Shown one piece after another: positions 46,743 through 55,989 of a stretch of DNA of 64,000 nt. The position numbers were made by a program, and so were the translations under genes. Source of the stretch: Nannocystis sp. RBIL2 (GTDB lineage: Bacteria; Myxococcota_A; Polyangia; Nannocystales; Nannocystaceae); the NCBI RefSeq assembly GCF_026626745.1, contig NZ_JAPNJW010000001.1:6108001-6172000 (forward strand), read 5' to 3'. Each line of letters starts with the position of its first letter. Position 1 is the stretch's first letter. The notes under the pieces were generated by a model. That model did no database searches, had not been told where the DNA came from, and worked only from the letters and a program-made list of their open reading frames with translations.

Positions 46743-47990
46743 ATGCATGTCCACCACCCTGCATTCGGCGTCCCGTCGCCCACCGTCCCCGAGATCCGGG
46801 CGCGCTGCGAATCGGACGCGCACCGGCTATGGGATGCTGCGGTGTCGCTCGCGTGCTGGCGGGCGGCGCAGGAGGAGGCGCTCGCCGCGGCGCCCTTCAG
46901 CGGGCCCCACCCCGGGGCGGGCGCCGTCGAGCCCGGCGACCTCGCCCGTGCGATCGTCGCGTTGCATCCCGAGCTGCTCGGTCCGACCGTCGCGGGTGCG
47001 CCCCTGGACCGCGCCCACGCGATCTGGCGGCAGCGGATCGCCGAGGCGAGCGACCTGCCGCTGGCCTATAGCTGGGGGCGTCGCTGGGCGACATGCGAGG
47101 CGGCCGGCGCGTCCGTGGATCCGGGGGTGCTGCTCCGCAGCCTGCCGGACCCCACGCTATGGGCGCTGTCCGCCCTCGACCCGCGGTACGCCGAGGGGCT
47201 GATCACGGCCCGTGAGGCGTACTGCGCGCTGTTCGATCAGCTCGGCGCGCGGGGGCACGTCGGCCTCGCCGTGGAACCGGCCTGGCTCGAGCGGGAGCCG
47301 GACGCCGTCTGGCGCGAGCGCCTCGTCCACGCGCCGGGGTTCGCCCTCGTCGGCGAGGCGTGTTCGGGGCGACGCGCCCTGATCCGCCAGCTCCGCCGCC
47401 TCCTGCCGCAGGCCCGAGGGGTGAACGTCGACAACTGGCACGGCGGGGGCTCGCCCGATCCGCGGTACCGCGCTCGGCCCGACGCCGTCCCCGCCTCGAT
47501 CGCTCCGGGCCTCGTGTGCGCGTGGACCCGTGTGCCGAACGACCCGGCGCTGCTCCGCTACGCCGCGGAGATGGCCCTCGATTCGGACGCCGCGTTCCAG
47601 CTGATCCTCGTCGCGACCGAGGCAGCGTGGGCACGGCTGCGCGAGATGGCGCCGGACCTCGCGCGCTGGCCGGTCGTCCCGATGCCGCCGCTGACCGACG
47701 ACGAGCTCCTGCCGATCTGGCTCTGCCAGCGCCCCTACATCGAAGATGTCCTCGGCGAGCGAATCGACCTGCGCCGCCTTCTGCCGCTGCCACCGGATCG
47801 GCTGCGCCGCCTGCTCGCGGCGGTCGATCCCCACGACCTCACCATCCCCGAGCACGGCCACGCGGTGCGCCTCCGCGAGGCGCTGGGGGAGCTGCTCTGC
47901 GAGCGGTCCCGGGCGACGAGGCGCGAGATCCGGGAGCACCCCGAGCTCGCGGCGCTGGACGCCGGGCTCTCGGGGGACGGCTCGCGCTGA
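46743..47990 (+). CDS. Protein of unknown function with a degenerate P-loop
   Basis: The 415-residue protein has a Pro/Ala-rich first half. At about residues 198-210 it contains GFALVGEACSGRRAL, where Walker-A Lys-Ser is replaced by Arg-Arg, and later a segment PVVPMPPLTDDELLPIWLCQRPYIEDVLG like the sensor region of STAND/AAA proteins. It may therefore be a degenerate AAA-type ATPase. The start at 46743 gives a conserved-looking N-terminus (MHVHHPAFG). It is 53 bases from the previous gene. Confidence 0.6.
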   Translation: MHVHHPAFGVPSPTVPEIRARCESDAHRLWDAAVSLACWRAAQEEALAAAPFSGPHPGAGAVEPGDLARAIVALHPELLGPTVAGAPLDRAHAIWRQRIAEASDLPLAYSWGRRWATCEAAGASVDPGVLLRSLPDPTLWALSALDPRYAEGLITAREAYCALFDQLGARGHVGLAVEPAWLEREPDAVWRERLVHAPGFALVGEACSGRRALIRQLRRLLPQARGVNVDNWHGGGSPDPRYRARPDAVPASIAPGLVCAWTRVPNDPALLRYAAEMALDSDAAFQLILVATEAAWARLREMAPDLARWPVVPMPPLTDDELLPIWLCQRPYIEDVLGERIDLRRLLPLPPDRLRRLLAAVDPHDLTIPEHGHAVRLREALGELLCERSRATRREIREHPELAALDAGLSGDGSR

Positions 47991-48120
47991 CCACGGCGTC
48001 GCCGAGGACACATTCGGCTCGCATGGCGGGGCCACCAGTACGGTGCGCAGAGACGTCCCAAATGTGGACCGAAGATGAGCTGCTCTTTCAGACAGACTCG
48101 CACTGATGCGCCGAGGAAGG

Positions 48121-48430
48121 CCTGCTGCGCCGAGGTTGGCGAAGCGGTGCGCGGTGATATGTCTATTCGAACATGTTCGTCTGGAGACCGCGGACGGGGC
48201 TGATGCGGCGAAGTGGGCGAAGCGGTGCGCGGCGATATGTCTATTCGGACATGTTCGTCTGCGAGACCGCGGAAGAGGCTGATGCGGCGATGCGGGCGAT
48301 GCGGCGCTGGTGACATGTCCATTCGGACATTTCGTCTGCGCCACCGCGGAAGGGCTTGCTGCGCCGAGGCGGGCGATGCGGTGCTTGGTGACATGTCCAT
48401 TCGAACATGTTCGCCTGCAGGCGCGCCATG
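48121..48430. repeat. Four-copy 78-bp tandem array with a family hairpin in each unit
   Basis: tgtc of the hairpin lies at 48160, 48238, 48316 and 48394, an exact 78-bp period. Each unit has gatgcgg, gcggtg, the hairpin (atgtctattcgaacat, atgtctattcggacat or acatgtccattcg), cgtctgcgagaccgcgg and agaggctg. Copies 1 and 2 are closer to each other than to copies 3 and 4. All minus-strand frames stay open. It lies between the degenerate-P-loop gene and the next minus-strand gene. Confidence 0.88.
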
Positions 48431-48440
48431 GGGTAATCGA

Positions 48441-49031
48441 TCAGGGCAGCCAGAGGATCGTGATGACGTGGTCGTCGATGCCGACCACGGCGGGTTCGCC
48501 GGTGATGCCGGGGCCGGTGTTGGTGAACCATGTCGGCTCGGCGTCGGCCCACAGCTCGGCGGTGAACCACCGGCGGAGGGCGTCGAGGTCGATCATCCGG
48601 TCGGCCAGCCTGGAGGGGCTGACGGCGTCGAGCCAGCCGCCCTGTTCGGCCTCGGCGCGCTCGGCGGCCTCCTCGGCCTCGACCTCGGCGATCCGGGCGC
48701 GCGCGGTGGCGAGGAGGCGGTCGGCGCAGGCGAGCATCTCGGCGCGGTCGACCGCGCGCCAGGAGCCGTCGACGAAGGTGCAGTAGGGGGCGTCCTCGGG
48801 GGTGCAGAGGCTGAAGTGATCCTCGAGGAAGGTCTGGACGATGGCGCGCCTGGCAGCCACGAGCGCGGCCGGGTCGACGCCGGCCTCGGCCAGCGCTTCG
48901 CGGTGGATCGGCTCGAGCACGTCGCTCGCCGCGACCGCCTTGAGCCAGGCGCTGGTCCACGACGGGTACCACTGCAGCTGGATGTGCTCGGCGAGCTCGA
49001 GCCGGCGCGCGAGGTCGGGGTCGGGGCGCAT
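48441..49031 (-). CDS. Protein of unknown function
   Basis: The 196-residue protein starts at ATG 49031. It is mostly helical (LARRLELAEHIQLQWYPSW, AEMLACADRLLATARARIAEVEAEE) and ends with a beta-rich part (VVGIDDHVITILWLP). It has no signal or catalytic motif that I recognise. Its stop lies 10 bases from the end of the tandem array. Confidence 0.65.
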   Translation of the reverse strand: MRPDPDLARRLELAEHIQLQWYPSWTSAWLKAVAASDVLEPIHREALAEAGVDPAALVAARRAIVQTFLEDHFSLCTPEDAPYCTFVDGSWRAVDRAEMLACADRLLATARARIAEVEAEEAAERAEAEQGGWLDAVSPSRLADRMIDLDALRRWFTAELWADAEPTWFTNTGPGITGEPAVVGIDDHVITILWLP

Positions 49032-49229
49032 GGGCCGAAGGTTAGCGAAGTTCGCGGGGACCGGGAGCGACTGCGGGGGGCGGATCGTCGGCGGCACACC
49101 CCAGGAGCGACGGGTGCGTCGCGTCGACGCACCGGCGTGACACGCCCGCGCGGCAGCGGTCCGCGGGTGATTGCGTCGCCGCGAGAACGCGAGGCGCCGG
49201 GCGCGTCGCTCGCGTAAACTCGCGGGACG

Positions 49230-50315
49230 ATGGACGTGGGTGCGTTGTTTCCCGAGTGGGAAGAGGTCGGGGAGGAGCAGCCTGCGGCGATCGCGGCGGC
49301 CTGCGCGCGACTCGGCGTGGAGCGAGAATGGCTGGCCGAGGACGACTACATCCACGCGATCGTCGGCGGGGCGGTCGAGGGCGAGCGGGTGGCGTGGGTC
49401 GAGAAGGTGGAGAAGGACGACGGGGGCTGGGTCGACGTCGATTACTTCCTGCGCATGCGCGTCGGCGCGACGCAGGTCCGCGAGTGGACGGTCGACACGT
49501 ACAACCCGTACTTCGGCTGCGAGGTCGGCCACCTGCGCTGGTGGGACGATGCGGTGGTGATGGTTTATCGGGAGAAACACCGCACGATCGTCTGCAGGCT
49601 GGGGCCGGAGGGCGCGCCGCAGCTGCGGGCCGTCGGGTTCGCGTGGACGGTGCTGAACGAGGTGCTGCTCTGCGAGAGTCGGGCCAGCGGGCTGGTCGAG
49701 CGGATTCACCTGCCGGCGCTGCGGCCGATGGCGCCGCTGCCGGCGGAGCTGGCCGATCGGAGCATGGCCATGGGGGCATGTCCTGTGGGACAGCCGATCA
49801 CGAGCGAGCCGGCGGCGCTGCAGCGGCAGATCGCGGCGGGCTTGCCCGTGGTCGCGGGGCCGATCGCCGAGCTGCTGATCGGGGCGCTGGCGTATCGCTT
49901 CTGGGAGCCGCGGCCGCCGCTGTTCGCGACGTATCAGGAGGCGTACGCCGACGACCATCCGTGGAACACGCCGTGCTGGTTGCCGTTTTATCGGTATTGC
50001 GCGAGCTCGGCGGCGGAGCGAGGCTCGTTGCTGGCGCAGCTCGAGGCTGTCGCCATGCGGGCGCCGGAAGAGTTCGCGGGCGAGGATGACACCGCGGAGC
50101 TGGCTTGCCGGCACATCGCGGCGCGCTGCGCCGAGCTGGCGACTGCGTGCCGCGCAGAGCGGCTGCCGGACGGGGAGTCTTGTTATTTCTGGGTCGAATG
50201 GTCGCAGGAGGCCTTCGCGGAGGCAGAGGCGCTGTTCCCGGCGGGGATGTGGGCGGTGTGGCAGGCGCTGCGCCCGCGGGCCCGCGAGCTGCAATCGTTC
50301 GGCGAGCGAAGATAA
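49230..50315 (+). CDS. Protein of unknown function
   Basis: The 361-residue protein begins MDVGALFPEWEEVGEEQ and has a beta-rich first half (YFLRMRVGATQVREWTVDTYNPYFGCEVGHLRWWDD) and a helical second half rich in Trp, Ala and Cys. The N-terminal pattern resembles immunity-type (SUKH/Imm-like) folds by its acidic, Trp-containing strands, but I cannot place it. A family hairpin (49774-49793) lies in the gene. Confidence 0.65.
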   Translation: MDVGALFPEWEEVGEEQPAAIAAACARLGVEREWLAEDDYIHAIVGGAVEGERVAWVEKVEKDDGGWVDVDYFLRMRVGATQVREWTVDTYNPYFGCEVGHLRWWDDAVVMVYREKHRTIVCRLGPEGAPQLRAVGFAWTVLNEVLLCESRASGLVERIHLPALRPMAPLPAELADRSMAMGACPVGQPITSEPAALQRQIAAGLPVVAGPIAELLIGALAYRFWEPRPPLFATYQEAYADDHPWNTPCWLPFYRYCASSAAERGSLLAQLEAVAMRAPEEFAGEDDTAELACRHIAARCAELATACRAERLPDGESCYFWVEWSQEAFAEAEALFPAGMWAVWQALRPRARELQSFGERR

Positions 50316-50344
50316 AAGCAGACTCGCCGCGGAGCGGCGACCGA

Positions 50345-50500
50345 GGGCATCACGGTGATGTTCGTCGTCGATGGCTCGGGAAAAGAAAGGCGCGAGGGCC
50401 ACCAGCGGGTGCTTGTGCGACAGCTCGGTCAAGATCGCCTCGCGGGCGTGGAAGCTGTCGCGGACCGCGTCGTCGGTCCACGCCTGAGTCAGAGTCAGGC
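50345..50500 (-). pseudogene. Possible gene remnant
   Basis: The minus strand reads ...LTLTQAWTDDAVRDSFHARE... with strong GC at third positions and protein-like composition, then runs into ordinary sequence. No start or stop belongs to it. It is in a 314-base gap, probably a decayed piece of a gene. The parent family is unknown. Confidence 0.3.
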
Positions 50501-50629
50501 CTGGTGACGACAATGAGCGGACAGGCGGCGACGAGGGAGTCGCTCGAGCCCGGCACGTCCTGCGACGTGCCTTTGTCCGAGCATCGAGACAGGCCGTGAT
50601 GGCCTGCCTCGCCGACGCCCGCGCCCGCG

Positions 50630-51517
50630 TCACTCGAACAGCTTGCGCAGCCGCTCGGCGAAGCCGTACCAGCCCTGCTGGTAGTCGCTGCGGTCGACCG
50701 GCGCGCCGAAGCCGTCGTGCACGATCGTCAGGCGGGTGCCTGTGCCGCCGGCCAGCGGCTCGAGAAGCCAGGTCACGCGCGTGAGCGGTTGGTCGGGCTC
50801 GCCGCGCCAGTCGGTCCAGTCGGTGACCAGCTTCTCGTCCTCGACGAGCTCGACGATCCGCGTCGGGCCGCCGTCGACGCTGCGGCCCTCGATGTCGTAG
50901 CGCCAGCCGTACGTGTAGGTGCGCCTCTCGAGGTCGACCTGCGCGGCCCCGCCGAGCCAGCGGTTCATCAGCGCCGGGTCGAGCAGGGCGCGGAACACCC
51001 GGGCCGGCGGGGCCTTGATGTCGATCGACACGCGCACCTCGTTGCGCCCGCCGGCGAAGTCCGGCAACACCACGCCGTCTGTCCTTCCGGCTAGGTGATC
51101 GCCGAGGTTGCCGGCGTGCAGGCGCCAGAGATCGTCGAGCACGTGGCGCGGCCGCTTGAAGGGGAGGTCGCCGCGGACCGTGTGGACGACCTCGAGGGTG
51201 CTGGTCGCGGGGTCGTCGGTCGGGGCGACCGACCAGCGCACCTCGGTGTCGACGCCGTGGATCTTCCAGCTGAAGGCGAGCGCTGCGCCGGACTCGAAGG
51301 CGACGAGACGCCCTGTCGCATCGCCAGCCCCCGGGGCGCCGAGGGTGGCGCGGCCGTGGAACGCGAAGCTGCCACCGACGCGCGGCTCGACGGTGACGTG
51401 ATCGGCGAACCACCGCGACAGCTCGGACGGCTCGACGAGCGCGCGGAAGGCTCGCGGCGGAGGGACAGGCAGCGTGAAGCTGGCGCGGTGCTCGAATACG
51501 GGGGGATGCTCGCTCAT
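50630..51517 (-). CDS. Two-domain AHSA1/SRPBCC protein
   Basis: The 295-residue protein contains two tandem AHSA1 (START-like) domains: FEHRASFTLPVPPPRAFRALVEPSELSRWF in the first and VRVSIDIKAPPARVFRALLD in the second, each followed by strands that form a hydrophobic pocket. It is paired with an ArsR gene whose stop codon overlaps its start, a common ArsR-AHSA1 arrangement. It probably binds a small hydrophobic ligand or acts as a chaperone-like protein. Confidence 0.88.
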   Translation of the reverse strand: MSEHPPVFEHRASFTLPVPPPRAFRALVEPSELSRWFADHVTVEPRVGGSFAFHGRATLGAPGAGDATGRLVAFESGAALAFSWKIHGVDTEVRWSVAPTDDPATSTLEVVHTVRGDLPFKRPRHVLDDLWRLHAGNLGDHLAGRTDGVVLPDFAGGRNEVRVSIDIKAPPARVFRALLDPALMNRWLGGAAQVDLERRTYTYGWRYDIEGRSVDGGPTRIVELVEDEKLVTDWTDWRGEPDQPLTRVTWLLEPLAGGTGTRLTIVHDGFGAPVDRSDYQQGWYGFAERLRKLFE

Positions 51518-51921
51518 CTGGTTCTCCTCTTGGGGCGGGACGTCGGCGCCGGCGTGCGTGCCGGCGCGGGGGGGTCGTCGTCGTCGGGCAGGGATTCGAC
51601 GAGGTCCCGGAGGTCGCGCAGGCGCGCGGTCCAGAACACGCGGTAGGCGTCGAGCCAGGTGGTGGCGGCCTCGAGGCGGGCAGGCGAGAGGGTGTAGACC
51701 CGCTCCCGCCCGCGCCGGCGCTCGACCACCAGCTCCGCCTCGCGGAGGATCCGCAGGTGTCGCGAGACCGCCGGGCGCGTGACCGCAAACCCCCGCGCCA
51801 GCGCACCCGCGGTCTCCTCGGCCCCGCGCAGCCGCTCGAGCAAGTCGCGGCGCGTGCGATCCGACAGCGCGAAGAACACGGCGTCGAGCGTGGCGGCGGT
51901 CGCTGGAGGCGTGCAGGTCAT
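51514..51921 (-). CDS. ArsR-family winged-helix regulator
   Basis: The 135-residue protein has the ArsR helix-turn-helix: FFALSDRTRRDLLERL, then FAVTRPAVSRHLRILREAELV and RRRGRERVYTLSPARLE. It lacks the metal-binding Cys of arsenic sensors, as do most AHSA1-linked ArsR proteins. It is first in the operon with the AHSA1 protein, and likely regulates its own promoter through the direct repeats just upstream. The C-terminal 30 residues are Pro/Arg-rich. Confidence 0.9.
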   Translation of the reverse strand: MTCTPPATAATLDAVFFALSDRTRRDLLERLRGAEETAGALARGFAVTRPAVSRHLRILREAELVVERRRGRERVYTLSPARLEAATTWLDAYRVFWTARLRDLRDLVESLPDDDDPPAPARTPAPTSRPKRRTR

Positions 51922-51976
51922 GTGTAAAGGATAGGTTACGCGTTTTCGCGCATGTGTCAAGGGTTGGTTACGCGTT
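51921..51976. promoter_or_regulatory. Direct-repeat operator upstream of the ArsR gene
   Basis: tgtgtaaaggataggttacgcgtt (51921-51944) and tgtgtcaagggttggttacgcgtt (51953-51976) are 24-base direct repeats (about 20 of 24 identical) with a 32-base period, three helix turns. They lie immediately before the ArsR start and are the likely binding sites for ArsR dimers. Confidence 0.7.
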
Positions 51977-52421
51977 GCGCCGGCTCGTTTGCGGTGCATT
52001 TCTGCGGGCTTTTGCGCTGCCCGCCTGGCGTACGAACCCTGCTGCGAACTTCAGGCCGATCGGCAGTCGCGGTGTGATCGGCGAGTGAACCGATGTGCGG
52101 CGACTGCAGCCGTTCATCGCTGCTGCATCGCGAGCGAAGACCTCGAGCGGTAGCTCGAGCATCGCCGGTTATGGGTCTCTCGCACGAGAGTGCCGGAGTG
52201 CAGCAGGGTGATCGGTCGCTCCTCGATCGGGCGATCCACTGTCGTCGTCACGCCCCGGACCTGAGTGCCGACGCGCGATCGAATTTTTCGTCCGCGTGCT
52301 GCGACATCCGATCTGTCCGCCTGTCATGCCCGCAGGAGGCCGGACCACGCGAGCGTCGTGCTCGGCGTCGGGCTCCGCCTGCGCCGCGTCGCGAGCCTGC
52401 GCGGCAACCAAGGATCATCCG
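51977..52421. other. Intergenic stretch without a gene
   Basis: About 445 bases lie between the divergent ArsR and Cys-repeat lipoprotein genes. It should contain the lipoprotein promoter. AAGGA is 12 bases before the ATG at 52422. Nothing else stands out; no family hairpin is present. Confidence 0.5.
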
Positions 52422-54287
52422 ATGTTCACCACGTTCTCGCGTCCTCACGCTTCGATCTCCTGCTCCCTCCTCTCCGCGTCGCGCCTCGGCCCTGCGTTGC
52501 TGCTCGGCGCGTCCGTGCTCGCTCCGCTGGCCTGCGACGACGAACCGGCCGGCGATGTGTCCGCGCTCGAGCTGCGCGACGGCGGGGCGTGTCCGTGCGC
52601 CGGCGGCACTGACTACCTCGGCAACCCCGTGAACACCGACGTGTGCGGCCAGCAGGTGTGCGGCGAAGACTTCCAGTACTACGCCTGCAGCCCGAGCGGC
52701 TGGGTCGCGCAGGGCGGCGTGTGCGGCGGCGACGACGGCTGCGACTGCCCCGGCGGCACCGATTACCTCGGCAACACGGTGCACGCGACCGAGTGCGGCC
52801 AGCAGGTCTGCGGCGAAGATCTTCAATATTACGCCTGCGAGCAGAGCGGCTGGGTCTCGCAGGGCGGCGTCTGCGGGGGCGACGACAGCGGCGGGGGCGA
52901 CGACTGCGACTGCCCGGGCGGCACCGATTACCTCGGCAACACGGTGCACGCGACCGAGTGCGGCCAGCAGGTCTGCGGCGAGGATTTTCAATACTACGCC
53001 TGCGAGCAGAGCGGATGGGTCTCACAGGGCGGCGTGTGCGGCGGCGACGACGGCTGTGACTGTCCCGGCGGCACGGACTATCTCGGCAACCCGGTGCACG
53101 CGACCGAGTGCGGCCAGCAGGTCTGCGGCGAGGACTTTCAGTATTACGCCTGCGGGCAGGACGGCTGGGTCTCGCAGGGCGGCACGTGCGGGGGCGACGG
53201 CGGCGGCGGGCTCGTCTTCACCACGCCGGCGCAGCTGCAGAACGCGCTCGCCAGCAACACCGACGTCCGCGGCGCGACGATCACCTTCCCGTTCGCGCTG
53301 GACGTGGGGATGAAGGACTTCCGCGACGTGCACTTCGCCGGCGGGGTCGACGGCGGATGGTTCTTCGGCACCGAGCTCGACGGGGCGGTGTTCTCGGGCC
53401 TGGTCCGGCGCGCGCCCTTCCTGTACGCCGACATCGACGGCGCCGACTTCAGCGGCGCGACGCTCGATCGCTGCGACTTCGCCTTCACCTTCAACGCCGA
53501 CACCGCGACCTGGCCGGCCGCGAACGCGATCACCAGGACAGTGTGGACCGGCTCGGGCTCGCGCTCGGCGACGATGCTGCCGCACACGCGGCTCGATACG
53601 CTGGTCGCGCCCGCAGGCCTCGACGCGCTGCTCTCCGGCGGGCTCGTCAGCGACGGCATGCTCGGGTCGTCGTGGCGCAGCTACCTCTACGACTCGTACC
53701 TCGCGTGCGTGGGCGGCGGTGGCTCGAAGTACTTCCACCTCAAGTCCTACGTGTTCGATGCCGTCGACGGCCGCTACTCGAACGGGTCGTACGTCAGCCC
53801 CGCGGGCGGGCCGACCCTCGCGTTCATGCACGACCTCGACTACGAGAACAACGCCACCCCGGACTTCGCCGGCTACATCGACCGCGCGCTCACCGACTTG
53901 ATCGCCTCGAACGACGCGGCCTACCTCGACGACCCGTTCGGCGGCCGCGTCAGCTGGTCGTCCGAGCGCGGGGTCGTCGATGCGCTCGCCGATGTCTACG
54001 CCAACCCCGAGGCGTGGTACGCGGCGCTGTTCAACTACGCGGTCCAGTGGAACACGCCGACCGCCAGCCGCAACGCCGCCGAGATCGCGCTGGCGCCGGA
54101 CACGATCGCCGCGACCATCGCGATGCTCGGCGGGGCGGCGAAGCAGCAGTTCATCAACCTCGCCGCCGACCGGATCTTCAGCATGGAGGACCTCGTCGGC
54201 AATCCGTATCGCACGACGATCGTCGCGGCGATCCACACGGTGCTGCGGAACCGCCCGGCCGGCGGGATGCCCTGCCCGCACCTGTGA
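52422..54287 (+). CDS. Cys-rich four-repeat surface lipoprotein
   Basis: The 621-residue protein has a lipoprotein-like signal (LLLGASVLAPLAC, Cys38). Four repeats of about 47-52 residues follow (about 57-270), each with CDCPGGTDYLGN, TECGQQVCGEDFQYYAC and SGWVSQGGVCGGDD, with six to eight Cys. A pentapeptide-like beta segment (GADFSGATLDRCDF) and a large C-terminal domain (about 370-621) with no known catalytic motif complete it. The four repeats are almost identical, so they probably duplicated recently. ATG 52422 is supported by AAGGA. The function is unknown; a surface-binding role is inferred from the build. Confidence 0.8.
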   Translation: MFTTFSRPHASISCSLLSASRLGPALLLGASVLAPLACDDEPAGDVSALELRDGGACPCAGGTDYLGNPVNTDVCGQQVCGEDFQYYACSPSGWVAQGGVCGGDDGCDCPGGTDYLGNTVHATECGQQVCGEDLQYYACEQSGWVSQGGVCGGDDSGGGDDCDCPGGTDYLGNTVHATECGQQVCGEDFQYYACEQSGWVSQGGVCGGDDGCDCPGGTDYLGNPVHATECGQQVCGEDFQYYACGQDGWVSQGGTCGGDGGGGLVFTTPAQLQNALASNTDVRGATITFPFALDVGMKDFRDVHFAGGVDGGWFFGTELDGAVFSGLVRRAPFLYADIDGADFSGATLDRCDFAFTFNADTATWPAANAITRTVWTGSGSRSATMLPHTRLDTLVAPAGLDALLSGGLVSDGMLGSSWRSYLYDSYLACVGGGGSKYFHLKSYVFDAVDGRYSNGSYVSPAGGPTLAFMHDLDYENNATPDFAGYIDRALTDLIASNDAAYLDDPFGGRVSWSSERGVVDALADVYANPEAWYAALFNYAVQWNTPTASRNAAEIALAPDTIAATIAMLGGAAKQQFINLAADRIFSMEDLVGNPYRTTIVAAIHTVLRNRPAGGMPCPHL

Positions 54288-54348
54288 GCGCCCGCCGGCG
54301 CGTGCCTGTTCATGTGCACGCTGCCGGCGTTCGTGCGACCATCGCCGC

Positions 54349-55989
54349 GTGAAGCACTTCATCAACGAGCGGACGGACGTCGTCCGCGAGGCGATCGACG
54401 CGGCAGTGATGCTCGGCGAGGGCAAGCTCGCCCGGCTCGACGGCTACCCCGCGATCAAGGTCGTGGTGCGCACCGACTGGGACCGCAGCCGGGTGGCGGT
54501 GATCTCGGGCGGTGGGGCGGGGCACGAGCCGGCGCACGTCGGCTTCGTCGGCGACGGCATGCTGACCGCCGCGGTCAGCGGGGAGATCTTCGCGTCGCCG
54601 AGCGTCGACGCGGTGCTCGCGGGGATCCTCGCGGTCACCGGTACGCCGGGCTGCTTGCTCGTCGTCAAGAACTACACCGGCGATCGCCTCAACTTCGGGC
54701 TCGCTGCCGAGAAGGCGCGCGCGCTCGGCCTCGAGGTCGAGATGGTGGTCGTCGGCGACGACATCGCGCTCCCCGAGGCACCGCGCCCGCGCGGCGTCGC
54801 CGGCACTCTGTTCGTGCACAAAGTCGCCGGCCACTTCGCCCGCGAAGGGGCGTCGCTCGCGGAGGTCAAGCGCGCCGCGGAGCGCGTCGCCGGAGCGGTG
54901 TGCTCGCTCGGCCTGTCGTTCTCGTCGTGCACGATCCCCGGCCAGCCGGCGGAAGCGCGGCTCGGCCCGGACGAGGTCGAGCTCGGCCTCGGGATCCACG
55001 GCGAGCCGGGCGCGGAGAAGATCCGCTACGCGCCGGTGCGCGAGCTCGCCGAGGTCCTCGTGTCGCGCCTTCACGCGCATCTCGGCGACGCGGGCTCGCC
55101 CGTCGCGCTTTTAATAAATGACCTCGGCGGGGTGCCGCCGATCGAGATCGCGGTCGCCACGGGGTCGCTGCTGGCGTCGATGCGGCGCGAGGTCGGCCTG
55201 GTTTTCGGACCGGCGCGGCTGATGACGTCGCTCGACATGAAGGGCCTGTCGTTGTCGGCGCTGGCGCTCGACCCGGAGCTCGAGCGCGCGCTGCTGTCTC
55301 CGGTGGGTCCGGCGGCGTGGGTGCCCGGGCGTCGGATCGCCCGCGTCGCGCCGGTCCCGTTGCCCGCGGGCCTGCGGCCCGAGCCGCCTTCGCCGTCGGT
55401 CCACGCCGTGCGCCGACGCGTGGTCGAGGTCGTGTGTGAAGAATTGATGGCCCGCGAGGCCGAGCTCAACGCGCTCGATGCGAAGGTCGGCGACGGCGAC
55501 ACCGGCACGACGTTCGCGACTGCGGCGCGCGCCGTGCTCGCCGAGCTCGATCGCCTGCCGTTCGCCGACGCGGGCGCGCTGTGTGCCGCGATCGCCGGGT
55601 GCCTGTCGAGCGCGATGGGCGGCTCGAGCGGGATCTTGCTGTCGATCGGGGTGGCGGCGATGGGCGTGGCGGCGAGGGCGTCGCAGGGCTGGCCGGCGGC
55701 TCTGCGCGCGGGCTTGGAGCGGATCCAGCAAGTGGGCGGCGCCCAGGCGGGCGATCGCACGCTGCTCGACGCGCTGCTGCCGGCGATCGCGGCGCTCGAG
55801 GCCGGCGAGGGGCTGGCAGGGGCCGCCGCGGGGGCGCAGCGGGGCGCGGAGGCGACGCGGACGATGATCCGGACGCACGCGGGTCGCGCGAGCTATGTGC
55901 CCGAGAGCGCGTTGCGGGGCGTGCCCGACCCGGGGGCCGTGGCGATCGCGGCGATCTTCGGCGCGCTCGCTACCGCGTCGCTCGAGTGA
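54349..55989 (+). CDS. Dihydroxyacetone kinase (DhaK-DhaL fusion)
   Basis: The 546-residue protein fuses a DhaK domain, with ISGGGAGHEPAHVGFV (substrate His), LVVKNYTGDRLNF and GIHGEPGAEK, to a C-terminal DhaL domain with VGDGDTGTTF, SSAMGGSSGILLSIG and the Asp residues that bind Mg-ATP. It is the single-chain, ATP-using type and phosphorylates dihydroxyacetone or glyceraldehyde. It starts with GTG. It stands alone, with no glycerol dehydrogenase in view. Confidence 0.93.
   Translation: MKHFINERTDVVREAIDAAVMLGEGKLARLDGYPAIKVVVRTDWDRSRVAVISGGGAGHEPAHVGFVGDGMLTAAVSGEIFASPSVDAVLAGILAVTGTPGCLLVVKNYTGDRLNFGLAAEKARALGLEVEMVVVGDDIALPEAPRPRGVAGTLFVHKVAGHFAREGASLAEVKRAAERVAGAVCSLGLSFSSCTIPGQPAEARLGPDEVELGLGIHGEPGAEKIRYAPVRELAEVLVSRLHAHLGDAGSPVALLINDLGGVPPIEIAVATGSLLASMRREVGLVFGPARLMTSLDMKGLSLSALALDPELERALLSPVGPAAWVPGRRIARVAPVPLPAGLRPEPPSPSVHAVRRRVVEVVCEELMAREAELNALDAKVGDGDTGTTFATAARAVLAELDRLPFADAGALCAAIAGCLSSAMGGSSGILLSIGVAAMGVAARASQGWPAALRAGLERIQQVGGAQAGDRTLLDALLPAIAALEAGEGLAGAAAGAQRGAEATRTMIRTHAGRASYVPESALRGVPDPGAVAIAAIFGALATASLE

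Noticed and set aside
48441..51806. Minus-strand open frame of more than 1100 codons
   Set aside because: It runs through several real genes and a gap; only its last 196 codons (from 49031) form a believable protein.
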